DNA of 64,000 nt from Cristatella mucedo (GCA_009760855.2 WPIO01000053.1:2311501-2375500); one strand, 5' to 3'; numbered from the stretch's first letter, positions 22,185-35,039 are shown. Notes: generated from the letters alone by a model not told the origin. A program made the numbers and translations.

Positions 22185-22835
22185 GTAATGTATCTCCGGC
22201 TGTAACTCCTCAATGCCAAAAAAACTAAGAGGGTGTCACAAAGAAGAGTTTTCTACCGCACACTCAAGTCTGAGTGTCTTACGGTATGCAAGCAGAAGCC
22301 AGCTTCATCTCACGAAACAGGGAGAAAGTGAGAAGCATAATTGAGTTAAGAGAGCAGTTGAGGTAGTGAGTAGCATGGAAGTGGCAGCTTAGGACGGCTG
22401 GAAATGATGAGACACAGTCGGGAGCAGGAGAATAGATGTCGTCGTATAATAAGTAAAGTAATATAGAAGTGAATTACACAGTCTAGGACCTGCAGAGTGA
22501 AAGCTTTTGGTGCCAACGCCTGCAAGCAAAGGAATGGAACAGCTAATTGATTTTCCATAGAGGACCTGAGGTCGTGAGGATGATGAAACTGGTTTAGCAG
22601 TTCAGCTAGCTACGGTGGCGCCAAGTCATGGTTGGCCTTGTGGATCAGCGTACTAATTTTACTATGTATCCGTCAATCAACTGGAAGCCATTGAAGCTCC
22701 TTCAGCAAGGGAAGCACGTAGTCAAACATCCGGGACATTTTTACTAGCCTTGCCGCCATATTCATCACTAGCTGCAGTGGCTTTTTCGGTAGCTCAACCA
22801 AGATCTCATAACATATTTAAAGAACCATTAACCTT
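22185..22835 (-). mobile_element. L2-A LINE, older diverged copy
   Basis: Minus strand. The 3' end ATGTATCTCCGGCTGTAACTCC (22189-22210) is followed in order by the usual landmarks (CACAGTCTAGGACCTGCAGAG, CCTGAGGTCGTGAGG, GGCCTTGTGGATCAGCGTA, CTTGCCGCCATATTCAT). It has many more substitutions and small indels than the copies at 252 or 43501, so it represents an older insertion or a subfamily. Confidence 0.85.
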
Positions 22836-24108
22836 CGTATGTCTAGGTGACGTTTGTCAAAGGAAGTATGACTATGACGGTTTCTAATAGCCCTGCTGTA
22901 TCCACTCAGGTGCAAACAATCCTCCTAGAATGGCCACAGATGTGGTGGCTTTAAATTCGTTTGGGTTATAGGTTTTTTTTTTTATACAAAGCGACGCATG
23001 CTAAAGTTATTCGAAGCTTAAGCAAAAGTGTATGAATTGCATAAAAACAAACACGTACTGCTATGGTATTTGCATTTAGCATGACGTCGTCCAGCCAAGA
23101 TACATGACGATCTTCCCGGTCTGGCAATGCATAAAGGCCATAAGGTTCTGCATCGCCTGTTCTGATGCTGCAGCACACTCGACCCCGAGGAGCCGGAGCT
23201 GAATACTGACAAGGTCGGCGCTACTGGTGTACACCAGTACCTCTGAGCCACAGCCGCCTGTCGGTATTGCTCCATGGTCGTTCTATAGGTTATTAATGAT
23301 GCTAGTGGCTGGAGCACTGCATTCCAAGGACCCAACAAGGATTCTTCAAAAAGTACTTTATTCAAGTTTTTGTTGGTCAGGCAAGTTAGACTTCGAAGTT
23401 CAAATGCTCTCTGCTCGGGGCTCATTACATTTTCAGCACGATAATGACTATATGCCCACTCCCAGACCAGGGAAGTACTGTTGAAGTTTGGTGCTGATTC
23501 AGTGGCCCGGAAACTCTTCTGATTTGATTCCCATTGAACCAGTATATTTGGTTATACTTTCTCTGAAGCTCTGAAGCCTGCTGCTCTTAAAACGCGTCCT
23601 CTTTGCTACATTCAGGCAAAATTGCCTTGTTTCAGCCGCTGCAGGGCAACGGGGCATCTCTTCCAATCGAGCATTAGCCGACCCAGTTGTTTGCAATAAG
23701 ATCACCGGTCATCGCCTGCTGGACCTGTCTCATCCGTGGGTGAGCAGGTGTATATTGGAGGATTCACAAACACTCAGTATTCATTCGAATTCTCACTAAA
23801 GTGTCGCTATGCTGCTAGATCTTCTTGACCTCTACAATTTGACCTCGCCTAGGACACGGAATGGATACTGGGGGACCCATGATTCGGGCCAGATTCGATT
23901 TCTAGACGCCATCGTCGATCGCCAGATCGATCACTGTTCTCATTTGCTCAAGAAGGATCGCGCCATCAGCTCACTTTTGGTCAACTCATCTTTGGCCTCT
24001 AATGCAGAGAGTGAGAACAATGCTCGAAATCCTCGGGCTTAAGATGTAACCTCAAATAGTTCAGCATCATTGTGAACTGCTGGCTAAAAATTACTAAAAC
24101 TGGGTACG
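22836..24108. other. unassigned, no gene recognised
   Basis: A 69-codon minus-strand frame (23282-23076) follows an AG acceptor-like site, but no domain is recognisable, so I do not call an exon. Confidence 0.35.
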
Positions 24109-25036
24109 CTAGAGTTGGCAATATTTTTAACAAATGTTGAATGTTGCCACCTTGGTCAGCTTGCTACTTTTGAAAAAACCTGCAATATTGAGTGTTAAGC
24201 AGTTTCAAGTGAGCTCTGAAACTGTAGTGGTTTGTAAAGGATTGTTTTTGTTGGCATGTCAGGACACGGTGAAGAATGAGTTTTTAGACGTGGTTAAGGT
24301 CCCCTTACGACAGTGCCGGGCAGTTTAAAAATTGTAATGGTTTGAGACATCCGGTTTTGTGGATGCCTAGATGCAGACCAGACCTGTTTCGATACTACTT
24401 AAGAAATTTGATAGTGCAGTTGGTGTGAGAAACTAGCCAACTAAGTTTCCCGATGAACAAAAGAGTAGTGGAGCCATAAAAATCTGATCCAGGAGTCTTA
24501 GCAAATACCTGAAATTCCAAAGAAACTTGGTGACCTGCCGGATTTAGAAAGTATACACTTTGCAATATGAGAAAGCAGTTCAATTGGTCACATGCGTTTT
24601 GCAAACAGATATTCGAGACCTAAGAAATTGTTCACAAGAACTCGGCAACTCCTTTGTTCATCAGGAAACTCTATTAGGTGGTTTTCTCTTATACCTTGCC
24701 ATCACATTCTTGTATTGTTTTGCAATATGTCATGCCTTTGTTTTCGTATGCTTGAAATATATTTAAATAGCATGCATTACATTCTTTGTGATAGCTGAGA
24801 AAATTCCCGACACGGTTGTTGAGATACATTGTTAGAGATAGTGTATTCTTGGTTGATCCAGTAAATTTTACTGCTCAGACGGCGCTGAAAAATAGTGTCC
24901 GTTGAAAATGGTGACGATTTCAGATGCCAGAAATTACTCTCGATGCTGCACAAGTATGCTCATTTTGCCCTCTGCCCCCAGTAAGCAAACTAAAGTGATA
25001 GCATGCAGTTTGTTTTACAAATATTGCCAACTCTAG
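24109..25036. mobile_element. non-autonomous hAT-like DNA transposon (~930 bp)
   Basis: CTAGAGTTGGCAATATTT (24109-24126) is exactly repeated in inverse orientation at 25019-25036. Similarity continues inward for about 12 more bases (TTTAACAAA against TGTAAAACAAA). The terminus TAGAG fits the YARNG start typical of hAT inverted repeats, and GTTGGCAA is common in hAT ends. The interior has many stops and no transposase. Possible 8-bp flanks GGGTACGC and GTGAAGCC match at only four positions, so a target-site duplication is not demonstrated. Confidence 0.65.
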
Positions 25037-25954
25037 TGAAGCCCGCATTCCAGTGACCTTCGTTTGGCCATTTGTCTCCACAGTGCTGCAATATCTTTTT
25101 CTTTCGGATGCTCGGACTTTTCGGGCCTGCACTGCATCTGTCAAACTAGCCAATGACTGGCTTTATCTTCCAATATTCTGCACAAGTGGCCTTGCCAGTG
25201 GCAGCCATGCTGTCCAGCTATCCAGCCGTTGCTTTGTCTCGCCGGGACGCTACTCTGCCGTGGCTGCTGTCATCCGGCCCCTCATTGTTGTAGGACCCCA
25301 CGTGTTGCATGGACGACTGTTCGTTGCCACACCTGTTTTGCTGCTGTCTCTCTGCTGTTCGAATGCAAAATTCGGTGAGGACAAGCAGCAACAGCAGTGC
25401 ATCGTCTCATGGCACGGGTGCTTCCTGCTTTGCTGTATGTATGTCAGTCTTCTAGGAGCCGTACTCGTGGCTGGCAGAATTCAATACTCAACAAAAATTC
25501 TTTGCCAACACGCACCCCGTGTGGAAATCGTAAAGCGTAATCGCTGCGATGCCCGGCAATATTTTGCATCCTGTGGACAGTACGAGCAGTGTCTGCAGTA
25601 CGTGTGCTGACGGCGGCTGCCGGTGACCCGGCCAAGCAGCAGCCGTCGAGGGTTCGATGGTGTCAGAGATTTCACGCGCCAGTCTGTCACGTGCTACTCA
25701 TACTGGCCTGTAAAATTTCAAACACCTGGAAGCTGTCCACCGCTAGCTGCTGCCATCGCTAGCTGCTGCCATCGCTCGACCTTCTGGCTGCCTGCCAATG
25801 TGATGGCAGACAAGCTTTGCTTGACCCTGTGGCTTCCTGCGATTCTCTTGCACTTCGAGAGATAATGGCATGGAGAGTCAGCCCGGTCGGCCGGAGAGGT
25901 ATGGGCCAACAACCCCCAGAGCACCGCAGCTATTGCTCTGAATTGGTAGGCCGG
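25037..25954. other. unassigned; 185-codon open frame of unknown meaning
   Basis: The plus-strand frame 25053-25610 is the longest non-repeat open frame in the window. It is Cys-rich and partly hydrophobic with a QQQQ run, but matches nothing I recognise and is about the length expected once by chance in 64 kb. Confidence 0.3.
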
Positions 25955-27029
<1,075 letters not shown>

Positions 27030-27172
27030 AAAAAATATATAATTCATTTATATAGCGCCCCAAGAGAACTTAATCTCTATTCAGGCGCTTCACATATGCC
27101 TCGGGGCTCGAGCCCACGACCTCAGTCAGACCTTGGTCGGGGCGAGCACCTTAACGCTAGACCAAACCAGCT
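27030..27172 (-). mobile_element. SINE-B, near full length, short subtype
   Basis: Minus strand. A/T tail AAAATATATAATTCATTTATAT, then the hairpin (GGGGCGCT / AGCGCC in sense), ATATGTG, the B box GGGCTCGAGCCC (27105-27116), the GACC anticodon-side block and the A box end CAGCTGGTTTGGTCTAGCG in element sense. One of the best-preserved copies. Confidence 0.85.
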
Positions 27173-29033
27173 CGATGTCTGGCTTGATGTCTGCCTTGTC
27201 TGCCTGCCAAGCCTTGCTATCTGCCTCCACACGTGCCTTGTCTGGTGTAGAGCAGTGCGATGTTCCTGTCCAAGTGCGATGTTGCAGCATGCATATGCCT
27301 CTGGCTGCTCGTGAAAACTGCCAAGACGCCAGCCGCGAGTAGTGTGGTAGGCCCGAGCCCCAAACGCCCTCCTCGAGATCACCTTCTTCCTTTGCGAGCT
27401 TCCGTTGGCGACCGTACCAGAGACGTCCTTTGACGAAAGAACGCTTGTCTGCACACGGATGCTGATGCCAGCCCTAGCATATGCCATGAGAGACTGCCGT
27501 GAAGCACGGAGCCTGGAGAGGAGGAGCCGCTCGGTGAAGCACTGCCACTGCGTAGAAGGTGAAGGTGAAAGCACTGCCACTGCGTAGAAGCTGCTCGTTT
27601 TAGGCTGCAGTGGCAGCAAAACGATTTCAGAGCACGACAGCAGTCGATCCAGTGTCCTTACTGATGTCGAGTCCGCGGCATCAACCCGTGGAGCTGTGGA
27701 TATTCGTCAGCCGCAGAGCGACTTGTGTGCAGCTCTCCGACCATGACCCACAACTCAGATGTCTTTTTATTCCACACTAGCATGCAAGAAATCATATTAA
27801 CGTGAGTGTTGCATTTCAATGCAGGCCCGAGCGTTCACTGGCCTTGTGGTAAGCTCAGCCTAGCTGGTAAGCCCGACCTACTGTCAAGTAAGGACTCCAT
27901 AACACGACCTGGGTCGTGAAGTGGTCGAAGCTTGCCTGCACTCTAGTTTTACATTATCAGACGTGAGGCGTTCGCTGAGCATTGACCCCGCAAAGATCGT
28001 GGGCTACAGTCTATGTACATCTATGTCATCTATATCTATCTACAGTCTACTCCGGCTGTAGAGCTTCGTCCTCCTATGCGATGCTTCCGTATGGGTTTCA
28101 GCAGTACTTCACAGACTGGCTTCCTTTGTTGCTTGTTTTTTCCCATTGCTGTCTGCAATACGTATATAATAATATTCTGCTCGCTGCACATCATTTTTTT
28201 CACAATTCATTGCCGTGAAAACTCGTCGGTCCGCAGTGCGACTGTCGGAAAACAACGAGCCTTATGAATGAGGGCATTGGCTCGCACCCGTGAGAAATCT
28301 CGGGAAAGCTGAAGCGCTGCTTTGGACGGCTGACCAGAGTGTCAGTCGCCCTCGCCGGCCTCGCCTGCCCCCACTGAAAACTGGCAAACATTGAGTTCCT
28401 GTTGTTCGGTGCTGCCGATCCGTGCAGATTCGTGCGCACATGCCGTCCGTCTGATCAAATACCGTTTTTGATTGGAGCTTTGCTCCTGTTTGGTCACGAA
28501 TAATTGTTCTGAAAACTCGCCGGTCCAACTCACAGCCCGTGAAAGAATCGCAGGCAGATATTCTATTTATGCATCTCCATCGGTTACTTAAGGCAAGTGC
28601 AGCGCCACTTCCGGTCGGTCGCATTTACTCTGGCAGCTCTCCAATACGCCCACCTCAGCTGGTCCAAGCCCAAGCCCAAGCTTCGGGCGACAGCTAAGTG
28701 GGTCGCAGTGCAGAGAGTGGGCGAGCAAGCTGGTGGAATTCCACGGCCAGCTGCTGAAAACCTTGTGAAGTTGATTTTTATGTGAAGATGCAGCATTTCA
28801 AAGTAAATTTCATATATTATGTGAGTGACTGATGCTGCTACATGCATATTGTGTTAATTATCAAATTATCTCCCCCCCCCTTTTTGACACTCATCGCTGA
28901 ACAATCGTAGTACGACTAAAAGTATCTCACCAAGGACTCTTATATTGACGTGCCATCAGTGACCGTGACGGACTAACAAATATAGCTCATTATTGAGTTA
29001 AGTAAAATCTAGATTACGACATATCCGGTTTTA
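27173..29033. other. unassigned, no gene recognised
   Basis: Overlapping open frames of 70-165 codons at 27122-27619 and 28200-28847 have no recognisable domains. No repeat family seen. Confidence 0.35.
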
Positions 29034-29640
29034 ATAATAATAATAATAATGCACTTGATAAAGCGCCCTCAGAGAACTCAATCTCTTTCTAGGCGCTTTA
29101 CATTTGCTGCAAAAGGAAACGCGATTGAATGGTGAGTAATATCATGCTTGATAAACATGAATAACATGGTTAGCGGTGACATGCACAGGGTCAGCATGCA
29201 AATGTGGTTAGTGGCAGCATGCACAGTGTCAGCACGCATAAGCACATGAAGAACGAATCACAGGGACCCACTAAATGCTGTCCTAAATAGGTGTGTTTTA
29301 AGCTCTTTTTAAATGTGGTCAAGTCAGGGGATGTTCTGACGCAAGTCGGGAGTGAGTTCCAGGCTTTGGGAGCATACGAACTAAATGCACGGTCTCCAAA
29401 GGATTTGAGGCTTGTATGAGGTATTGGTAAACTGTTGGATTCCGAAAAGCGGGTGGTACGATGCTTGGCCTGATGGGGGAGTATATCTAAGAGATAGGCT
29501 GGAGCCAAAGAATGAAGTGACCTAAAAGTGAGCGACAAAACCTTGAAGTCTATAAGTTGCTTGACTGGTAGCCAGTGCAGGTCGGCGAGAAGTGGTGTGA
29601 TATGGCAATTGAGATGCTCACGACAGACAAGCCTAAATGA
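29034..29640 (-). mobile_element. L2-B LINE 3' fragment (B7)
   Basis: Minus strand, about 600 bp. A (TAA)n tail and the hairpin (29057-29099) are followed by the full 3' UTR and an open 115-codon stretch with SLHSLAPAYLLDILPHQAK, LKSFGDRAFSSYAPK and AWNSLPTCVRTSPDLTTF. The open frame makes this one of the younger-looking L2-B ends. Confidence 0.9.
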
Positions 29641-30664
29641 TTATAGATCGAAACCTGTAGTAATCTCAAGCACTGTAGCGATCTGGCTGATTAAGCATGC
29701 CAATATTTTCCGCCTCATTTTCTTGACTTGAAATAAAGGCCGACGTCGAATAAAATAGAAGGCTAACGTAGCCTATCTGTATAGTAAGTGTCAACTTTTG
29801 GCTTTGCTATTTCGGTAGGCTCTAACCTAAATTTCTACTGAGGATTTTCATGTGCCTTCTCGCGAATTGTTTTAGCTGTCATCTCTAAATCTTCATCGCG
29901 ACTGTCATCAGAGGATGTAACTGAGCACTTCGCTTGGCTGACACTAGGAGGGGGCATCTTTAGTTTCAGCCCTTTAGACTCATTCCTGATACCCGAAATG
30001 ATCTAATTACTTCAACATAGTTATTGCACATAATACAAGAAGGAGCCAAACTCTTTAGGCACTCTTGCACAAGTGGGTGCGACTTATCATGTTCATGTGC
30101 ATCCCTGCCTCACCTGTTCATTTTTGTTTGCCTCACATGTCAATTTGACAGTATGTGGTGCGTGATAGAGAATGTACGGGTGTTAGCTGACCCTACGACC
30201 ACTGGCAGACTTGCGAAGCTCTTTAAGGTAATATGCTAACAATTAAGCCTAGTATCAATGGGAGCCAAGTTCGATGCGTTTGCATTTACTACGGGTATTT
30301 TCAGCGACGCCGTTCCTGGTCGTAACCGCGAGATAATAGATATGCAAATGTGTGAAGACCACATCGCGGCTTCAACGATGCTCCAATCTCGATGGGATAA
30401 TTGCACAAGTATCCAGGCAGACCTCAAAGTCTTAGATTAGAGGATCGCCATCGAGTCGACGAAAATATGAAGTAGAATTATAGAAAACGTATAAATCGTG
30501 AGGTAGACATGCAGTCTTCTCCGTCGTCCTAAAGCATCGGCATATGACAATTATCCGAACACTGCAACGGCACTTAGCCGGAGCTCGGGTAGTAATTGGA
30601 AACGCAGAGATGACAGGTGTAATCACAAGATTCATAGGGTAGGCTCGCTACTCGTACGGCGTCG
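29641..30664. other. unassigned, no gene recognised
   Basis: Nothing recognised. Confidence 0.4.
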
Positions 30665-30832
30665 CCTCGCAGGTTTCGCTAAGTGGTTAGAGTGCTCGCC
30701 TTTTCAAGACTGAAGTCAAGGTGAATGTATTTGATGACCAAAGTAGTGGGCTCGAGCCCCGTGTCATATGTGAAGCGCCTGAATATAGAGATTCTTAAGC
30801 TCTCTTGCGGCGATATGTAAATGAATTATATT
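30665..30832 (+). mobile_element. SINE-B, long subtype
   Basis: Plus strand. A-box-like CTAAGTGGTTAGAGTGCTCG, the long-subtype insert GGTGAATGTATTTGATGACC, the B box GGGCTCGAGCCCC, CATATGTGAAGCGCC and the terminal AAATGAATTATATTG tail. Confidence 0.8.
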
Positions 30833-31029
30833 GTATTACGCACCATCGCAGTTAGTAGCAGGATCAGCATCAATGCAGTAATCTATCGCCTCAGCAATCA
30901 ATACAGTTGTAGTGGTATAGTGCGTCTCGAGGAAGCACGAACGTAAAACGTAACTAGGCAAAATAGACTAACCCGTACTCCTCCTCTCGCTGCGTATGCG
31001 ATACGCACATGCAAAGTAATGAGAGAACG
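30825..31029 (+). repeat. direct repeat copy 1 (~205 bp)
   Basis: From ATTATATTGTATTACGCACC to AATGAGAGAACG, this is repeated at 31743-31952. The two differ by three substitutions, a 7-bp duplication (GGCAGTT) in copy 2 and a 3-bp length change. Both copies start with sequence resembling the end of the SINE-B tail. They could be a recent segmental duplication or LTRs of a very short element. Confidence 0.9.
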
Positions 31030-31742
31030 GATGTGAGTCACAAGGAAGTGAGTAGCTTGGAGGTATTCTCTGGTTAGCCGGCCAAACCCGTAAGGACGTC
31101 AGCTGCCCTCCACCGGCAGAAAAGAAGCGCGTCAGGAGCAAGGTCAATTCCGCTACTCACTAAACATCAGGCTCAGACAACAGTAGTTACAGTGAAAGTT
31201 ACCTCACAGGAGGAGCGACTTCGCTGTTGGCCGCACCTTCGGTCAAAGCCACTGCTCATGGAACGTGTACAATGGCAAAATCTGGCTTCGCTAGGTCGCA
31301 CATCAGATTTACCTATTTCGCCACACAAAGCTTCAACGATAGCCCGAGACTGTAACAGCATCGCCCCTGGGATAACTAGATTCACTCTAGTAGCCCGCCC
31401 CTGCTGCCGCCATTAGCATTGCTCAAGCTCCTGCATCTAAGAAATGTCCGCACTACCCATGCAAGACTTGCTATCGGTAGGTCTCAGTTTTTAAATCACA
31501 GTCTCTAAAGTTTCTGAACAAATATGTATTTGCATTCAGAGCGATGGCAGTTTCAATTAGCGTAGTCCACAAGTCACTCAGATGCTCTCTAGCTATGCGC
31601 ATATCCCTCGGGAGCTATTGATGGTAAGTATTGCTCGATAGCACTATATCAAACAGTCAGTTAAGGTCAACTTGAAATAAGCCCATTTTGGGTGAGAAGA
31701 CTATAAATTGACGTCTTGTAATTAGATTGAGTCAGAATGAAT
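31030..31742. other. sequence between the direct repeats, non-coding
   Basis: No primer-binding site complementary to a tRNA 3' end, no polypurine tract and no gag/pol-like frame was recognised. The longest frames are about 70 codons. Confidence 0.4.
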
Positions 31743-31952
31743 ATTATATTGTATTACGCACCATCGCAGTTAGGCAGTTAGTAGCAGGATCAGCATCAAT
31801 GCAGTAATCTATCGCCTCAGCAATCAATACAGTTGTAGTGGTATAGTGCGTCTCGCGGAAGCACGAGCGTAAAACGTAACTAGGCAAAATAGACTAACTC
31901 GTACTCCTCTCTCTGCGTATGCGATACGCACATGCAAAGTAATGAGAGAACG
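31743..31952 (+). repeat. direct repeat copy 2 (~210 bp)
   Basis: Partner of 30825-31029, offset 918 bp. It is preceded by GAATGAAT, again similar to the SINE-B tail, and followed by unrelated sequence. Confidence 0.9.
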
Positions 31953-32430
31953 TTAAACGTTAATCAAAATTCAAATTTATTTGTTTCGCAATCCCACGTC
32001 GTAAGCAAAAACTCGAGCGGGAACAACCCCTCGAAAAAGGCACTCATTTAATGAGGCTGCAAGTGAGTATGTATTCTCAGCACGCTCGCACTCAGGCTGC
32101 CAGCTATCTCACAATCCCTCCCCCAGCATCGCTGCTTTGACAATTGCATCCTTCCTTATACTCATCAAATGATTGGGCAATAAATCGCACCGGAGAGTCC
32201 GGCCATAAATCATCGTCAAAGAGCCAACAGCATACCGCATACCGTAATTTACCGTGAATAAGATCCCACTTTTACCCGAAATTTGGGGTCAGACAACTGA
32301 GAGGGGATATATACATGGGAGGTTACCTTTTTTGCTTAAATATTTCGATAAACAACATACCTGCTTTGAAAGCCACCCAAAAAAGATTGACGGGTAGCCA
32401 ACATGTGTTCGATAGGCTTATAATAAAAGT
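31953..32430. other. unassigned, no gene recognised
   Basis: Nothing recognised. Confidence 0.4.
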
Positions 32431-32776
32431 ACACTTGATAAAGCGCTCTCAGAGAACTCAATTTCTTTCTAGGCGCTTTAAATTTGCTGCAAAGGAAGCA
32501 CGATCGAACGTTGAGTGGTATCATGCTTGATAAACAGCATGAAGAACATGGTTAGGGGTGACATGCACAGGGTCAGCATGCAAGTGTGGTTAGTGGCAGC
32601 ATGCACAGTGCCAGCACGATAAGCACATACAGGATGAATCACAGGGACCCACGAAATGCTATGATAAATTGGTGCGTTTTAAATTTCTTTTTAAATGTGG
32701 TCAAGTCAGGAGATGTCGTGACGCAAGTCTGGAGTGAGTTCCAGACTTTGGGAGCACACGAACTAAATGCACGGCT
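32431..32776 (-). mobile_element. L2-B LINE 3' fragment (B8)
   Basis: Minus strand. The hairpin (32440-32480) is followed by GCAAAGGAAGCACG, the 3' UTR and the C-terminal codons back to CGTGCATTTAGTTCG. Ends at the pogo-like relic. Confidence 0.85.
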
Positions 32777-33430
32777 TGGGTGGGAAAAGAGGCTCTGAAA
32801 AACTCCAAAGGCAAACAGGGAGAAAAGTCGAGGAGAATGTGCAAAGCGGCAAGAGGTAGAGAATTATGTTAAAACTTAGGTAGCTGAACGCAGAGAAAAT
32901 GGAACAGCAGTGTCAACCGGTAGATGATCCGGCAGGAAGCCAAGAAGATTGAAGCTGTGGACAGGGGGAGGAGCTGTGAATTTTACAGGAGCTGCGACAT
33001 GGTGCTAATGCATTACGAAACATCAGGGCCTGGCCGTGAGAACACGGACTAACTGGGCGAAAAAATGCCACAATAATATGAATAAAACCTGTTGAACTTC
33101 CAGAACTTCACAACTCAGCTTCGCAAAGAACACAAATTTGACGTGTCCCAGATCTACAATATGGATGAGATACCAGTAGGATTCGATGCCCCCAGAAGTG
33201 TTTATGTTAAAGGAGCCAATGCAGTATCAATCAAAACTACAGGAGACAAAGAAATCGTCGATACTCCGTAATGTTGGCAGGTGCAGCAGATAACAAAAAC
33301 TTTCAACAGATGGTCATTTTAGCACGCAAAACAATGCCAAAAGAACAGATTCCAAAAAGTATTGGCCCCTAAAGTTCACGAAAAGGCTTGGATGGACAGC
33401 AAGGGAATAAAAGCGTTTTCAAAAGTGTTT
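32777..33430 (+). pseudogene. pogo/Tigger-like transposase relic, 5' part
   Basis: The plus strand reads, across several frameshifts and stops, a CENP-B-type DNA-binding region (VAERRENGTAVSTG, then FTGAATW and LAVRTRTNWAKK, about 32870-33060). A DDE domain follows: QIYNMDEIPVGFD with the first catalytic Asp (near 33157-33180), SVYVKGANAVSIKTTGDKE, MLAGAADNKNFQQMVI and ARKTMPKEQIPK. The order matches pogo-group Tc1/mariner transposases. The coding sequence breaks off in VHEKAWMDSKGIKAF-like sequence, where an L2-B copy begins; the rest continues at 34942. Not functional. Confidence 0.75.
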
Positions 33431-34941
33431 GGCTGCGCCCCCTGAGGTCTTTCTCATCTCCAAGTCCTTCTTGAGCTCATCTCATCTCGCCTGGGCATCA
33501 TTGCAATGGTTCAGGTCCTATCTCAGCGGGAGACTACAGAGTATTGATGTGAACGGATAAAGGTCATCCGAGGAACCTCTGAAATATGGGGTACCTCAGG
33601 GGTCTGTAATTGGTCCAGTTCTTTTCACGGTTCACACTCTCCCTCTTGCCGATGTGATTGCCAGGCGCAATCTAGGATTTCACTTCTAAGCAGATGACAC
33701 TCAGTTGTACCTCTGCTTTGGTCAGTCCCAGCCCTCCAGCACGTCGAATTCTCTTAACTCCCTTGCTGCATGTATTGACGACATCCGCACATGGATGGCA
33801 GCAAAGTTTCTTAAATTGAATGGTGATATAACCAACTTACTCATTATGAGCAAACCGGATGTGATTCAGACATTGGAGCGGCTAACGCTCAAAATTGGTT
33901 CTGCCAGCATATCTCCTGTTGAAGCTGCACACAATCTAAGTGTCATGCTCCAAAGTGACCTTTCATTAGACGACCACATCAGCTCCACAGTCAAGTCTAC
34001 CTACTTTCCGCTATAGAAAAGCTCATATAAAATTGCTAAACATTTGAGATTGTTTGGACAGGGATATCACATCTAAATTGATCCATGCATTTGTGACATA
34101 CCTTCTTGACTTCGGTACCACACTTCTATCTGGTCTACCAACCTGTGCAATCAGGTGCTTACAGTTTGTGCAACACTTTGCATCTAGGCTTGTTTGTCGT
34201 GGGCATCGGAGTTGCCACATCACATCTAAATTGATCCATGCATTTGTGACACCCCGTCTTGACTTCGGTAACTCATTTCTATCTGGTCTACCGACCTGTG
34301 CAATTAGGCGCTTACAGCTTTTGCAAAAATTTGCATCTAGGCTTGTTTGTCTTGGGCATCGGAGTTGCCACATCACACCACTTTTCGCATACCTGCACTG
34401 GCTCCCAGTCAAGCAACGCATCGACTTCAAGGTTTCGTCACTGACTTTTGGGTGTCTTCATTTATTTGCTCCAGCCTACCTATCAGATCTACTGCCCCAC
34501 CAGAATAAGTACCACCCGAGTTTTCGGAATCTAATTGTTTACCTATACATACAATCCAACCTCAAATCCTTTGGAGAGCGTGCCTTTAGTTCGTATGCTC
34601 CCAAAGCCTGAAACTCCCTCCCGACTTACGTCAGAACATCCCCTGAGCTGACCACATTTAAAAAGAACTTAAAAACGCACTTATTTAGGACAGCATTTAG
34701 TGGGTCCCTGTAGTTCGTCCTTTCTGTGCTCAGGCGTGCGGACACTGTCCATGCTGCCACAAACTATATTTGCATGCTGACCCTGTGTACGCCACCCCTA
34801 ACCATGTTTTTCTTGCTGTTAATTGAGAATGCTACCACCATTTTATCGTGCTTCCTTTGCAGCAAATGTAAGGTGCCTAAAAAGAGATTGAGCCCTCCGA
34901 CGGCGCTAAATCAAATTTGTTATTGTTTTCATTATTATTAA
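33431..34941 (+). mobile_element. L2-B LINE, longest copy in the window (B9)
   Basis: Plus strand, about 1.5 kb, 5'-truncated inside the RT. WFRSYLSGRLQSIDVNG starts at 33507 and KYGVPQGSVIGPVLF (motif B) lies near 33585. At 33687-33692 the Tyr codon of YADD is TAA, leaving ADDTQLYL. The frame continues 33705-34016, shifts, and resumes 34054-34611, ending at a stop in place of Trp in APKAWNSLP. The 3' UTR and a degraded hairpin (34868-34908) end in TTATTGTTTTCATTATTATT. At least two stops, one frameshift and a 153-bp internal duplication make it inactive. It separates two halves of a pogo-like transposase. Confidence 0.9.
34067..34372 (+). repeat. 153-bp in-frame tandem duplication inside L2-B RT
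   Basis: TCACATCTAAATTGATCC starts at 34067 and again at 34220, exactly 153 bp (51 codons) later. Each unit encodes ITSKLIHAFVT - SGLPTCAIR - ASRLVC - GHRSCH. The open frame runs through both units. The copies differ by about a dozen substitutions, so the duplication is not recent. Confidence 0.9.
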
Positions 34942-35038
34942 AGGAAATTTTGACAAACAAATTTAAGAAACTGGCAGCTAAAATGAAAACTAAGCTGGCA
35001 GTTGCATCTGGTGGTCTGACTAGTCAGTTGAAGACTCT
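34942..35038 (+). pseudogene. pogo/Tigger-like transposase relic, 3' part
   Basis: The frame reads ILTNKFKKLAAKMKTKLAV then GGLTSQLKTLAVS. This matches the pogo-group block that carries the third catalytic residue in LAVIPGGLTSQLQPLDV-type sequence; here the Asp is replaced by Ala. It continues the relic at 32777-33430 with the L2-B copy between them. The element is cut again at 35039 by a SINE-A. Confidence 0.7.
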
Positions 35039-35039
35039 G

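Noticed and set aside
23076-23282. Possible minus-strand exon after a TATAG acceptor
   Set aside because: The frame looks protein-like but all three frames are open nearby, there is no family match, and no partner exon was found.
25053-25610. 185-codon plus-strand open frame as a host gene
   Set aside because: No recognisable domain, and an open frame of this length is expected about once by chance in 64 kb of this composition.
30825-31952. Calling the direct repeat pair an LTR retrotransposon
   Set aside because: No TG...CA ends, primer-binding site, polypurine tract or coding region; left as an unexplained direct repeat.
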